Assembly: GCF_963855985.1 (NCBI RefSeq)
Contig: NC_087109.1
Span: 1,260,001 to 1,324,000, forward strand
Direction of reading: 5' to 3'
Origin: Ostrinia nubilalis
Lineage: Eukaryota; Arthropoda; Insecta; Lepidoptera; Crambidae
Length of the DNA: 64,000 nt
Shown here: piece by piece, positions 52,501 through 61,795 of the stretch
Layout of the letters: each line of letters opens with the position of its first letter
Position numbering within the stretch: position 1 is the first letter of the stretch
Position numbers and translations under genes: made by a program
Notes under the pieces: model-generated
The model's database searches: none
The model's input: the letters and a program-made list of their open reading frames with translations, nothing else
What the model was told of the DNA's origin: nothing

Positions 52501-53036
52501 CCCGACTAGTTGACCATACAGAATACCATGTACTGATGCGGACAAAAATGCGGAAGTCTCTTACATAAAGCTACGTTTAAAGGTTACTATTACCGTCTGA
52601 ACAGAGCGCAACGTTTGGAGACAATTCAGTGAATTAGAAAGTAAATAATGATAATCCGGCTGGAAGGACCATGTAAGGGGCCAGATACTTTAGATAAAAA
52701 TGTAGAATTTTATCAGACGCGTTCAGAGAAGCAGAGAGAACAATTATAAAAAACAATACGTTTATTGGGGTAGACATTAAATACGACGGTTAGCCGGGAA
52801 CTTTCGTGCCCCTGCAGTGGAGATTAAATGAGCTAATGAGTCTGTGATAAAGTTTAAACATTTGAATTCTTTTTCAAACTAACCCTCCAGTTTCCCAATA
52901 AGAAAGAAACTTCAGCCACTGCTTGCCCCAGCCAGCCTTTCGCTCGGACATCTCGCAGGCCCTTGGTGCCCTGTCGGATGAAGGGGTTCGTGCACCCCCA
53001 TAGGGCTCCGGTCAGGACCAGGAGACCTGAAAGCAT
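43457..53036 (-). CDS. TMEM234: TMEM234-like membrane protein, three-exon gene
   Basis: Exons 52884-53036, 50498-50660 and 43457-43524 (- strand) join in frame to 127 residues. In order: LLVLTGALWGCTNPFIRQGT (helix 1), then YVVPWLVNQSGSLAYLAAVQ, APLSLAVPAANSLAFAFTAV (helices 2-3) and ILGVVLIVAGTALCC (helix 4) with a short tail. Length, four helices and the ALWG.T.P, NQ.GSL.Y and L.LAVP..NSLA motifs match TMEM234, a small EamA-like membrane protein of uncertain molecular function. Intron 1 is filled with partial exon-2 copies. Intron 2 holds a 6-kb LTR-like element. The gene converges with the GSE1-like gene and lies downstream of the TREX gene on the same strand. Confidence 0.85.
43611..43826. 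mobile_element. 216-bp hairpin MITE, copy 2 of 3
   Basis: Inverted arms tattgtctggtccgggagca and tgctcccggaccagactata, with the same interior as the copies at 32,895 and 51,941. It lies in TMEM234 intron 2, just outside the LTR-like element. Confidence 0.85.
43895..44422. repeat. Left LTR-like direct repeat (528 bp)
   Basis: Pairs with 49,390-49,917 at a constant offset of 5,495 bp. Contains attatgacgtcatctt (a CRE-like tgacgtca) and aataaa motifs on both strands in an A/T-rich half. Confidence 0.85.
45836..46067 (-). CDS. Unidentified coding-like fragment inside the LTR-like element
   Basis: A 76-codon - strand frame ends in a stop at 45,836 (residues include KRAFLIHNGKGEIVFSNLSP, a hydrophobic TLKVNVLIATSMLFGACPIC, then LDRADIMTKPGLSSD). 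No ATG begins it. A possible splice acceptor (gccaag) lies at its start, and an in-frame stop lies just upstream. The end recalls the ADI.TKPL tail of Copia RNase H, but the rest does not fit that family. I do not recognise it. It may be a captured host fragment or chance. Confidence 0.25.
46085..46365 (-). mobile_element. Dispersed repeat with tRNA-like end (SINE-like)
   Basis: 'ataaatgcgaaagcaaccct' and 'aaccaccgaaccaacctcga' are typical of a common lepidopteran interspersed repeat. At the right end the - strand reads ggcgagcttaagg..gtgggttcgattcccgcc, a tRNA A-box/B-box-like arrangement. Similar B-box motifs (ggttcgattcc) occur at 33,913, 43,255 and 50,007. None folds into a complete tRNA by eye. 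Confidence 0.5.
48545..49257. repeat. Minisatellite of ~70-90 bp units (catctagcctgataaactgg)
   Basis: About seven copies of 'gcatctagcctgataaactg..gaggcacgtctagcctcg' are joined by variable runs of the hexamer tagtca (catagtcatagtca). Two retroelement tail pieces (caaaatatctttattcgttt.., 48,755-48,870 and 49,003-49,084) are embedded. It lies wholly within the interior of the LTR-like element, next to its right repeat. Confidence 0.9.
49390..49917. repeat. Right LTR-like direct repeat (528 bp)
   Basis: Nearly identical to 43,895-44,422; the difference noticed is gaaattattgg here against gaaataattgg there. Followed directly by ctag, the putative target duplication. Confidence 0.85.
49955..50035 (+). 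mobile_element. tRNA-like SINE fragment
   Basis: 'tctatggtctggtaacatct' is followed by gcggtcccgggttcgattcc, an A-box-like and B-box tRNA promoter pair, then a retroelement-like tail with accacttcgggacaac at about 50,229. The acceptor stem does not pair, so it is not scored as a tRNA gene. Confidence 0.5.
50301..50455 (+). mobile_element. ~150-bp MITE family, copy 2
   Basis: Ends acgcccgtattcacac and tttgtgaatatgggcgt; same family as 30,687-30,835 and 63,392-63,538. It stops about 43 bp short of TMEM234 exon 2. Confidence 0.85.
50498..50660 (-). CDS. TMEM234: TMEM234 exon 2 (authentic copy)
   Basis: Acceptor tcgtttaccag and donor G|GTAAGG bound 163 nt, phase 0 in, phase 1 out. It encodes YVVPWLVNQSGSLAYLAAVQ.. 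and ..APLSLAVPAANSLAFAFTAV.. to EEPLDK, carrying the NQ.GSL.Y and LAVP..NSLA motifs. This is the only copy in the array that has the full exon and a donor. All other copies stop after about AAVQRAP. Confidence 0.9.
50661..52560 (-). repeat. Decaying tandem array of partial TMEM234 exon 2 copies
   Basis: Intron 1 holds repeated units made of the exon-2 acceptor (ttcaccag or tttaccag), the codons for YVVPWLVNQSGSLAYLAAVQ, and part of QRAP. Clear copies lie at about 50,785-50,862, 50,905-50,985, 51,100-51,175, 51,540-51,617, 51,757-51,838 and 52,258-52,320, with a weaker one at about 52,480-52,545. Shorter pieces (accacgcactggtac type) lie between them. None has the exon's 3' half or a donor. 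A 216-bp MITE interrupts the array at 51,941-52,156. Confidence 0.9.
51941..52156. mobile_element. 216-bp hairpin MITE, copy 3 of 3
   Basis: Begins ctaaagcctggtccgtgagc and ends gctcacggaccaggctttag. It is inserted within the TMEM234 exon-2 array. The longest arms of the three copies are here. Confidence 0.9.
52884..53036 (-). CDS. TMEM234: TMEM234 exon 1 (N-terminal helix)
   Basis: ATG at 53,036 (CTGA-ATG-CTT) gives MLSGLLVLTGALWGCTNPFI.., then RAKGWLGQAVAEVSFLLGNW and R, followed by donor GTTAGT. It carries helix 1 and the ALWG.T.P motif. The start is uncertain: 'atgctttcag' just before GTCTCC also reads as a splice acceptor, so a tiny upstream exon could supply the initiator. Confidence 0.8.
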
Positions 53037-53786
53037 TCAGGGATATGAGTGAATAACTTGGCATCTCTTTTTAATATTTTTGCTCTATGGAATTAATGTT
53101 TTTATAAGCTCGGAAATATGTAATCAGGCAAATAAGTTATTTATTTTATGTGCCTTTTTCATTTTTCAGCCAATTTCTATTTCCACGATTTTCTCATTCA
53201 TTTCAATTCCAATTACTATAGCTTTTTCAAAAATACTTTTCTATGTTCTGGGTTATTTTTTTAAATAAATGAAACAAGTATAATTAAAAAATACATTTAT
53301 TTCAATAAATCTAAATCTTTAATAGTCTTTAAAAACATTTTATCACATAGAAAAAAAGTCAATTTATAAAATAACTTTTAAATAAAGTCCTACACAATTT
53401 ATTTGGTACTTCATTATTATAGCCAATTAATTAAAACCATATAATTACACATGTAAATACAGCGCCTAAAAAAACCTAGTTAAATCACCAATATGTACTA
53501 TTGAGCCCATTATTAAGGGAAATAATTACAGTTTGTAATTGAAGATTAATACAAATAAAATATTTGGTTTTTACAATATTAAATTAACAAAGTTTGAGAA
53601 AGAATTACACAAATTGCAAACACCATAGGTAAGTAAAATAAAAATCTTAACAATATAAATTTTTATCACAAGTAAATAAAATTTTATAAATGATCTATTA
53701 CCATGAACACAGTTTTATCTACAACTAACAATTATAAATAAAAAAAAAGCAGAATACAAAATAAACTAAGCACCAAATAGAAGCTA

Positions 53787-54764
53787 TCATGATCCCAAAG
53801 GCACCCCAGGAGTCATAGGTACCACTTTTGCAAAAGAAAAGTAATTTTTGTCGACCCACTGCACAAACTCTTGGCCTAAAGCTACAGAACATTCCAAGGC
53901 TAATATACAGTCATTCTCTGCTCGATGAGCCTCTAACGGAGGACGATTCAACAGTCTTTCATAAATGTCCTTCAACTTGTATGAATCTTTGGGCTTGCTT
54001 CCTTCACTCCAAGGGAATCGTCTTCTTGCCTTGCTTATTTTTTTATTTGTTTCTCTTGGTGTAACATTGCCATTGTGTTTAGCTTGTGGTGTAGACTCAT
54101 TTTTTAATTTCATGTGTAATGTATTCTTCAATGTATACAGTTCATTCTTATCCTCATTTTCTATGGTGTGACTGTTCTTTATGGTGTGAACATTTTCAGT
54201 GTGTTGACCATTTTCTATGATGTGGCTATTCTCTAATATTTGACCATTTTCTATGGTCTGAGCATTCTCTTTGAAGATTTCAGTGTTAAAAATACTTTTC
54301 TTAGCTTCCATTATGTCAAAAAACCCATGATAGCAGTCTGCACACAATAAATCGTCGGAGAAAGCAACTTTCAACTATTCCACTTGACATTTGAGGATCG
54401 GGAAGTCAAAACCTGCACCATTCTGAGCGATCAAACACACTGGCTTTGACAACACATTCAGAAATGTATTGATCATGTTGAACACATTGATGTTGAAGTC
54501 TGGTTCGTATTCCAAGAGGTCGTTGCAAAGGCCTGTAACCTTGGTACAGTCAGGATGTATCATTCTCCCTGGATTCAAACATAAAGTCAGTTTATGTTGC
54601 ACCCGTGGCGCCGCGCCGGGCCGCGTGTCCAACAAATGGTCTCGTTTCACTGCCACCATACTAATTTCCGTGATTTTCGTCCTGTTGTTCTCTTCCTTAG
54701 GGAGCCCGGTGGTTTCTAAATCGATAAACACGTATGTCGCGACCTGCACCGTAGGCGTTGCCAT
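53787..54764 (-). pseudogene. TREX2: TREX-type 3'-5' DNA exonuclease, frame broken by one in-frame TAG
   Basis: One exon of 325 codons, open except for TAG at codon 130 (54,375-54,377). The first part has FIDLETTGLP (Exo I, D15 and E17) and AQNGAGFDFPILK (Exo II, D120). After the TAG the same frame continues with DDLLCADCYHGFFDI and later AHRAEND (Exo III, H280 and D285), so all DEDDh catalytic residues are present. TREX enzymes degrade cytosolic or repair-associated DNA ends. Between Exo II and III lies an Asn/Glu-rich degenerate repeat (ENGQILENSHIIENGQHTEN), longer than usual. The Exo II His-Asn-Gly is Gln-Asn-Gly here. Apart from the TAG it looks functional, so a fresh null allele, readthrough or a sequence error are all possible. 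A - strand AATAAA lies at 53,301-53,296. Confidence 0.8.
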
Positions 54765-55519
54765 TGCGGTATTTACGGTGGCTAAAGCCGCCTTAACGTG
54801 TAGGTACTAATCAAGGCGCTTACCAATCGTTTCCAGCATGTCCAATGTAGAAATACCGATTAGGGAACAAGTCTAGACCTGACTTTCCGGTCTAGGTAGG
54901 TGCCCTAACGGCAAGCTGAATTAAATTGTCAGTTTATCCACGTTATAGAACTTAATTTTCAGAGACTCGAAGACCAATGTATTTTAGAAATGATAAACGA
55001 ATTAATTAATATACGTTCTATTACATTTCTATTACAAAATTACAAAAAAATGCATAAATACATGCGAGGGAAAAACATAGAAAAAATGACACCATGACAA
55101 CATGTCAAAAGTGTCAACTGTCAAAAATATATTTTACAAGTTTTTTATACAACATTGGAATTGTCATTATTAAGCCAGCCGATATTTTTAATGCAAAAAA
55201 GGTATTTTTATTTTAATTTCGTATGGCGTGCAATAAATAATTGATGCTAGAAGCTGTATCACTTCTCGTGTAGCGATTCTTCGAACTCGAATCATTAAAT
55301 GATTTGCATTTAATTTTCAATCACTCGCATTGATTTTGATTCACATCACATCACCATTTCACATCACTAAAACGTCAACGTCATGTCGATTTGGAGGTTG
55401 AATTTTTCATTTTCGGTTTTCTCTACTGAATTCTCTAGATTTTTCGTAATTAGTTCATTGTCAACTACTAAAAACCTCAACTCTTTAATTTAAAACCACG
55501 TGGGAACAACTAAACCGCC
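54765..55519. promoter_or_regulatory. Shared divergent promoter region of TREX (-) and NFXL1 (+)
   Basis: 755 bp separates the two divergent start codons. No repeat or gene was found inside. A perfect E-box CACGTG lies at 55,497-55,502, only 17 bp before the NFXL1 start codon, which has a good context (ccgccATGtc). Promoter function is inferred from position only. Confidence 0.5.
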
Positions 55520-57994
55520 ATGTCAAGGCGGTACCGTGATGTAGCTGCAAAAATGCAGCAAAATGTCCAGAAACATCTAAAGGAGATGAAAGACTTGTCT
55601 TCCTCTGAAGATGAGGAGCCTTACGAGTCTAGCGTGCTGGAGGGAGTCTTCCAGACGTACACGCGAGGCGGCGGCGACACCCACATGCTGGATCGAACCA
55701 GACATCTCTTGGAAGAGGCGATCAGCGGCCGCTCAGTAACGTGCCTCATTTGTATAGCCTCTATCAAGAGAGCCGACGCTATATGGACTTGCGAGCACTG
55801 TTTTTCGTATCTTCACCTCTTGTGTATACAGAAGTGGGCCAACGACAGCGTCAGTCTCCTCACTGAAGAGACACAGGCACCTCTAGCAGTTGTCAAACCC
55901 CGAAAAATTGAATGGTGCTGTCCCAAATGCAGAAACTCGTACACCAAAGATCAAATACCTCGTAAGTACAGGTGTTTTTGTAGCAAAACCGATAATCCTC
56001 CTTTCCATCCATGGCTGGTGCCTCATACATGCGGTGAAGTGTGTGGAAAGCCTTTGTCAAGCGGAGATAATTGTAAGCACAAGTGTTTGCTACTTTGCCA
56101 TCCTGGACCTTGCCCTCCATGCCCGCAAACTGTAAATGGAGTGTGTTATTGTGAGAAAGAACGCAAGAGAGTCAGATGCAGTGCTGCAAAATGGTCCTGT
56201 GGACAGCAGTGTAAGAAATTACTCTTCTGCAAGTCGCACAAGTGTGAGAGCACCTGCCATCCAGATGACTGCCCGCCATGCAGCTACGTAAGTGTGCAGG
56301 CTTGTCAATGTGGTGCTGAAAAAACTAAACGGCCTTGTAATGATCCTTCATGGCAGTGTAAGAAAGTTTGTAACAAGCCATACTCATGTGGCTATCATAA
56401 ATGTGAGAAAGTATGTCATTCTGGTGATTGTGGTACTTGCCCAAATTCAGGAACTAGGTCTTGCCCGTGTGGGGCTAACCAGCGGTATGTCCAATGCCCG
56501 GATGTTATGGAAACATGCTTAGGAACCTGCAATAAGAAGCATGACGACTGTGAACATCGCTGTCCAGAGAAGTGTCATAAGGGAGCATGCCCTCCATGCC
56601 AAGTGTTGATCGAGAAGAAATGCTTCTGCTCAGCTCATTGCAGAATGCTTCCTTGTAGCAAAGAATATAAATGTGAAACTAAATGCAGGGGAATAAGACC
56701 ATGTGGCAAGCACGGTTGCAGTCGCAAATGCTGCAATGGCAACTGCCCACCCTGTGAGAAAGTCTGTGATAAACCACTCCAATGTGGACGTCACAAATGC
56801 ACAATGGTTTGTCATCATGGGCCATGCTACCCCTGTCCAAGAGAGTCCAAAATAACATGCAGATGTAAAGAGACCTACATAACAGTCTTGTGTGGAAGAG
56901 AGAGACAAACAAAACCTCCGAAATGCAACCTCCCTTGCAAAATAAAATACAAGTGTGGTCATATCAATGAAAACAAACATTCCTGCCACTTTGGGGACTG
57001 TCCTCCCTGCAAGGCTATTTGTAAAAAAGCCTATGAAAAATGCGAGCACAACTGTATAGCTGTATGTCATGAGAACGTAGCTGTAGTTTTCAAACCAGTA
57101 GCGAAGCCAGCTACACCATGGGAGATAACACCACCAAAAACCAAAATAATGACTTTAGACTGCCCTCCCTGTGAGACACCTGTCCCTGTTATATGCTTTG
57201 GTGAACATGAGACAGAGAATCAGCCTTGCCACTCTGCTAAACGAAGATGCTGCGGTCGCAAATGCGGCCGACCGTTGGCCTGCGGCAACCACACCTGCTC
57301 TTTACTCTGTCACTTTTACACAAATCAACCTGACTATCCAAATGTCCCGTCTTATTGTAAACCATGCAATAAAGAATGTGCAGTGATCCGTCCCGAAAAA
57401 TGCTCCCACAAATGCAGCATTAGAGCCTGTCACCCAGGGGAATGTCCACCATGTGAAATTCTGGAACGTATTCCATGTCACTGTGGAATCACTGAGCTAT
57501 ATTTACGCTGTCGTGAGCTGTCTATTGCCACAGAAGAAATGCTGTCTTGCAAACAGCAATGTCCTAAGAATTTGGAATGCGGACATCGCTGCAGAAATAC
57601 CTGCCATTCAGGACTGTGTGGGCTTGGCCAGGTGTGCAATAAGAAGACCAAAATTTACTGTGAGTGTGGTAATTTGAAACGAGATGCACCATGCAACTTG
57701 GTCCGTTCCGGAGAGGCTAAAGTTGCATGTGATGAAAGTTGCGCAGCTAAGAAACTTGCAGCCAAACTAGAGAAGGATAAAGAGGAACTGAGATTGAAAG
57801 AATTGGAAGAAGAGAAAAACCGTAGGGAGCTAGCGGAATATGAATGGAAATTGAGCGGCAAGAAAAAGAAATATAAAGAAAAGAAGCAGGTTTCAAATGA
57901 AGACAATAGAAGCTGGTGGCAAAAGTATTGGATTCCTATTTTATCTGTTTTAATTACTATCTTTGGTGCACTGTATCTTGTTATTGAGGTTTAA
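55520..57994 (+). CDS. NFXL1: NFXL1-like NF-X1 zinc-finger protein with C-terminal membrane anchor
   Basis: A single 824-codon exon. A RING/PHD-like finger occupies residues ~75-137 (CLIC..CEHC..H..C..CCPKC). From ~171 to ~730 there is a long series of NF-X1 fingers of the form CG.H.C...CH.G.CPPC. A Lys/Glu-rich coil follows (about 740-795), then WWQKYWIPILSVLITIFGAL and a short end, a C-terminal transmembrane helix (about 799-821). This order separates NFXL1 from NFX1/shuttle craft, which lacks the helix and has R3H. The family's RING-like finger suggests ubiquitin-ligase or nucleic-acid-binding roles, which are not shown here. Human NFXL1 is slightly longer, and the N-terminus here is short. 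A candidate AATAAA lies at 58,447-58,452. Confidence 0.9.
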   Translation: MSRRYRDVAAKMQQNVQKHLKEMKDLSSSEDEEPYESSVLEGVFQTYTRGGGDTHMLDRTRHLLEEAISGRSVTCLICIASIKRADAIWTCEHCFSYLHLLCIQKWANDSVSLLTEETQAPLAVVKPRKIEWCCPKCRNSYTKDQIPRKYRCFCSKTDNPPFHPWLVPHTCGEVCGKPLSSGDNCKHKCLLLCHPGPCPPCPQTVNGVCYCEKERKRVRCSAAKWSCGQQCKKLLFCKSHKCESTCHPDDCPPCSYVSVQACQCGAEKTKRPCNDPSWQCKKVCNKPYSCGYHKCEKVCHSGDCGTCPNSGTRSCPCGANQRYVQCPDVMETCLGTCNKKHDDCEHRCPEKCHKGACPPCQVLIEKKCFCSAHCRMLPCSKEYKCETKCRGIRPCGKHGCSRKCCNGNCPPCEKVCDKPLQCGRHKCTMVCHHGPCYPCPRESKITCRCKETYITVLCGRERQTKPPKCNLPCKIKYKCGHINENKHSCHFGDCPPCKAICKKAYEKCEHNCIAVCHENVAVVFKPVAKPATPWEITPPKTKIMTLDCPPCETPVPVICFGEHETENQPCHSAKRRCCGRKCGRPLACGNHTCSLLCHFYTNQPDYPNVPSYCKPCNKECAVIRPEKCSHKCSIRACHPGECPPCEILERIPCHCGITELYLRCRELSIATEEMLSCKQQCPKNLECGHRCRNTCHSGLCGLGQVCNKKTKIYCECGNLKRDAPCNLVRSGEAKVACDESCAAKKLAAKLEKDKEELRLKELEEEKNRRELAEYEWKLSGKKKKYKEKKQVSNEDNRSWWQKYWIPILSVLITIFGALYLVIEV

Positions 57995-58618
57995 GAATAT
58001 TTATTGGTTTTTGTCTGAACAAAATTATTGTTCAGTAATTATTATAGACTTTTAAAAGACATTTCATTTTAACCTTGCCATTTTTTAACTCTTGATTATA
58101 GTAATTTATTTGATTGAGTGATTTTTAAATGTAGACTATTTTTAATTGATTATATTATTTTTTTAAAGTTGAGACTGGTCTACTTATTGTTCTTAGAGTG
58201 TGCTAAGTATGTGGTTTGATATTTCCATGTGAATTATTAATAAGAATGTTTTTTTTTCGTATAAAGCTGTGTTCACACTAATAATAGGGCTACACTGGTG
58301 TAGTGATGTGGTATGTAGGAGTAACTTTTATATTTATTTGGTGTGAATGAAGCTGTTGTAATGACTAGGTTTAAGGTTTTATTTAAGTATGTATTTAAAA
58401 TATGGAAGTCCCATTATCTAGTTTTACCTTGTGATAATTTTTTAATAATAAAATTACAGAAAATAATTGTTTGCTGTTTTTTTTTTAAGAATTACCTACA
58501 CCTACATAAAGATAATTCGAAAACATGGTCATGGTACATACCATATTCAACTAGTCTCAAATAACGAAATAACGAGCAAATCCTGCTATAGGTAGGTAGG
58601 TAGGTAAGTAAACACATA

Positions 58619-59722
58619 CAGTGTGAGTCACGTTAAAGTGTACATATAAAAATAGATGAAACTAGACCTATTTTTATCGACAAAAAACAGGTCAAAAAAT
58701 TTTTGAGATTTTTTTTAAATTTTTTATAGAATTTTTTTTCTTCCAATTACTTATTATAAAGAAAACGTAATAACTTTTAAACTAAGCGGTATATCCTGAT
58801 AAAATAAAAACAGTAATAATGCTAAATAACAGGCAATACTAAAACAATAGATAAAATACACAAAAAATGCCAACAAATAATAAAAAATGATACTTTTTGA
58901 AAAAAATCTGCTTAAAAATTCGTATTTTTTTGGTTATTTGATAAATTTCTCCAAAAAATGCCCCTATAACAGATGGTTTTTATTACTTTTTATTATTCTC
59001 TATCGTATTACTTTTGTAAAACTAAAAATCGCATGTCTCTATCCCTATCACAACATTTGCTATGATCGTTTGAACAAAGGCCTGCCACCACATTTTTCTC
59101 CGCTACAGGTAGAGACAATTTTAATTTTAACTAAAATGCTTATTTTACTTCGAAATCTTTTGTTTTTATTTGAAATCTAACTTGTCTTTATCAAAATTAC
59201 AAATCTAGAGTCACTTCAGTTTCGTTGTTAACGAAGCGTTGAATGGCGCGCCCGGAGAGGCTTAGTTCAAACGATCATTGCAAGCGTTGTGATAGGGATA
59301 GAGACATGCGATTTTTGGTTTTACAAAAGTAATACGATAGAGAATAATAAAAAGTAATAAAAACTACCTGTTATAGGGGCATTTTTTGGAGAAATTTATC
59401 AAATAACCAAAAAAATACGAATTTGTAAGCAGATTTTTTTCAAAAAGTATCATTTTTTATTATTTGTTGGCATTTTCTGGGTATTTCATGTATTTTTTTA
59501 GTATCACATGTTATTTAGCATTATTACTGTTTTTATTTTATCAGGATATACCGCTTAGTTTAAAAGTAATTACGTTTTCTTTACAATAAGTAATTGGAAG
59601 AAAAAAAATTCTATAAAAAATTAAAAAAAAAATCTCAAAAATTTTTTGACCTCTTTTTTATCGATAAAAATAGGTCTAGTTTCATATATTTTCATATGTA
59701 CACTTTAACGTGACTCACACTG
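58619..59722. mobile_element. 1.1-kb near-palindromic TA-flanked element
   Basis: Ends CAGTGTGAGTCACGTTAAAG and its inverse CTTTAACGTGACTCACACTG, flanked by TA (58,617-58,618 and 59,723-59,724). The arms of roughly 460 bp are self-complementary almost throughout. The loop (about 59,085-59,260) contains a gcgcgcccggagagg patch. No transposase is present. Transcribed, it would form a very long hairpin. Confidence 0.85.
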
Positions 59723-59879
59723 TATAACACTTATGTACAATACAATACAAAACTGATGAGTAGATCACTGTACCAAGGTAAATGAGTGCTCTTTTAAAGA
59801 CAATTTTATTAATTTTACGAATCCTGTTAAAAATTGTGATAAATCAACAAAGAAAAGAAAGTCCCATACAAATGGTGAC

Positions 59880-60080
59880 AGAGTGTGACGCCATCTAGTG
59901 GTAATTATTGTTCTCACTTACTATTTTGCACTTGACAATCAATTCCAGCCCCCCTAGACAAAACGCACTTTTTGATCGAATCGAAAATCGAATCCGTCAA
60001 AACTCCATACAAAAAAGGGGCTTTTCGACCACTTTTCGACTGGTTTGCGATTATAATTTGCACTTTGTCTAGACCCACAG
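59880..60080. mobile_element. Short dispersed repeat / MITE-like
   Basis: 'gtgacgccatctagtggtaa' is a common lepidopteran repeat end. It is followed by a segment bounded by cctagacaaaacgcac and its partial inverse gtgc(a)actttgtctag at 59,954-60,074. Boundaries are approximate. Confidence 0.4.
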
Positions 60081-60114
60081 TATAAATAAATAAAATAAGT
60101 TTCTTTGCATCCAT

Positions 60115-61238
60115 TCGTTCCTATTTACGTTGCAGAAGCAGAAGTGGCTTCCATTCCACGTCCTCATCATTTCTGCAATGCCTGCTTGAGTTCATAAAGA
60201 CATCTTTTACTAATCAAAACATTTGCTATAAATATTTGTCTAGGAGTTTTCGGATTCATTCTTCAGGTGTAGTAAAATAAAGAAATAATTATTAAACAAT
60301 TTATTTTTTACTCGAATTACAGATTACGTCTATGACAAGACTTATCACTGCTATTTTATGGACGGTTTAGATAAATTATTTGATAATCACACAAAACTAA
60401 AACAATGTCCCATCGAACGTTTAGTGAGCTCCGAAATTGGTTAAAATAAAGTTAGTTGTTTTAAAAATAAGATCTTTATAATGACTATAGATAATACAAT
60501 AATATATTTACCTTGAAGAAGTAAATAATGTCGAAGATATTCCGTTTTAGGTAAAAGTTCACATTATCCATAATACATTATCATTATTAACTTAAATTAG
60601 TAATGGATAAGCATTTGTTACATAGAAAAATTAACATTAAATGACTAATGATTTCCGAAAGGTAGTCAATCCTTTATTCTATGACTTCCTTTGCCTTCTA
60701 AATATTTTTAGCCTTTACAGCCACCATCATGGTGAGACCATTCGTACTTAGCTATACATCGGAAACTTGCCACAAAATAACACATTTCTTCAATTAATTT
60801 TTAACTTTCACATCTAAGGAATGGAATGAAAATCCATTGAAGAAATTGTTTATTTCTGGCAGGTTAATACAAATTTCCCTGTCGACATACCTTTCGGAAA
60901 TAATAAAAATAAAACATGGTAACATAAAAGTGGTCGATGGCACTTTAGGATAAACCACAGTGAAGAATTAAAAGCTTAATTGTTATTTTTACAGCACCAA
61001 ATTAATCGTGTTCCATCGAAGTAATTTTTCATTTCATTGAATGACTCATCTAACAAACACTTTAGACGAGATGTCTAAAGACAACAATTATATGTATTAT
61101 TGAAATTATGTTGTGTGGTTCAATTTTGTTCGTATAATATTCGTTAGTTTCTGATCAATTTGGAAAATGTTCATATCCATCCATCGAATTCATAATCATG
61201 TCATCAATATAAACCACTTGAACCATTTCATTCGAAAA
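60115..61238. other. AT-rich intergenic or 3' UTR sequence
   Basis: No coding region was found. Part may be the 3' UTR of the gene that ends at 61,239 on the - strand. Confidence 0.6.
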
Positions 61239-61795
61239 TTAACGAACTCTAGTGTTAATTTCTTGCTTCTTATTCTTGTTAGACAATTTGAACCACCCAG
61301 CCTTTTTGTTATTGTCTTTGGGCATGGAAATAGACCTGGAGACCCTTTCCCTGTCACTGTCTCGATTGAGAATTTCGCTGGACTGGCTCTTTTTGCCGTC
61401 CCGAGTGGTTTTTCTTGAGATCGTGCTATGATCAGGGGTCTTTCTGGTCATCGTGCTGTGTTCTGTCTTTTTCTCTGGTCGTTTATACAGAGTAGTGCTA
61501 GAACTGGACAGTCTACTGCTTTGGGGACGTTTGGTCAAGGTCGTCTGGCTGTAAGACTTGTTCTTCTGAAGTGTACCAGGTCTTTCTGTCTTCTTGATCT
61601 CTTTAGGCTTGGGTTTCCTGGGCTTCTGTGCGTAATGGACGTCGTGCTGGTCGTTGTAGTGCTTGGGCGTCCAGGGCGCGAAGATGGAGAAGCTTTTGGT
61701 TGTGCTCCTGATCTGAAGGTTGGAGGAGTTGACTGAGGACACGTCGTCACGGGAGCGGTTGCGCGTGAGGCGGCCGGGGTCTGGGATATCTCCAA
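61239..61795 (-). CDS. Unidentified gene, last exon
   Basis: Acceptor ccttttacag, phase 1 in, stop at 61,239-61,241. Begins GDIPDPGRLTRNRSRDDVSS, has FAPWTPKHYNDQHDVHYAQK, then repeats of RKTPDHSTISRKTTRDGKKS type, and ends WFKLSNKNKKQEINTRVR. Confidence 0.8.

Noticed and set aside
54374..54374. Second TREX frame as a separate gene starting at 54,374
   Set aside because: Its first codon is TTG and it continues the upstream frame directly after the TAG. It is the C-terminal half of the same exonuclease.
54375..54383. An intron that would remove the TREX stop codon
   Set aside because: The only local GT..AG pair around the stop (gtggaatag) is nine bases, far too short for an intron.
55893..57906. 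Several - strand frames of 75-146 codons opposite NFXL1
   Set aside because: Shadow frames of a Cys-rich coding region, without start context or domains.
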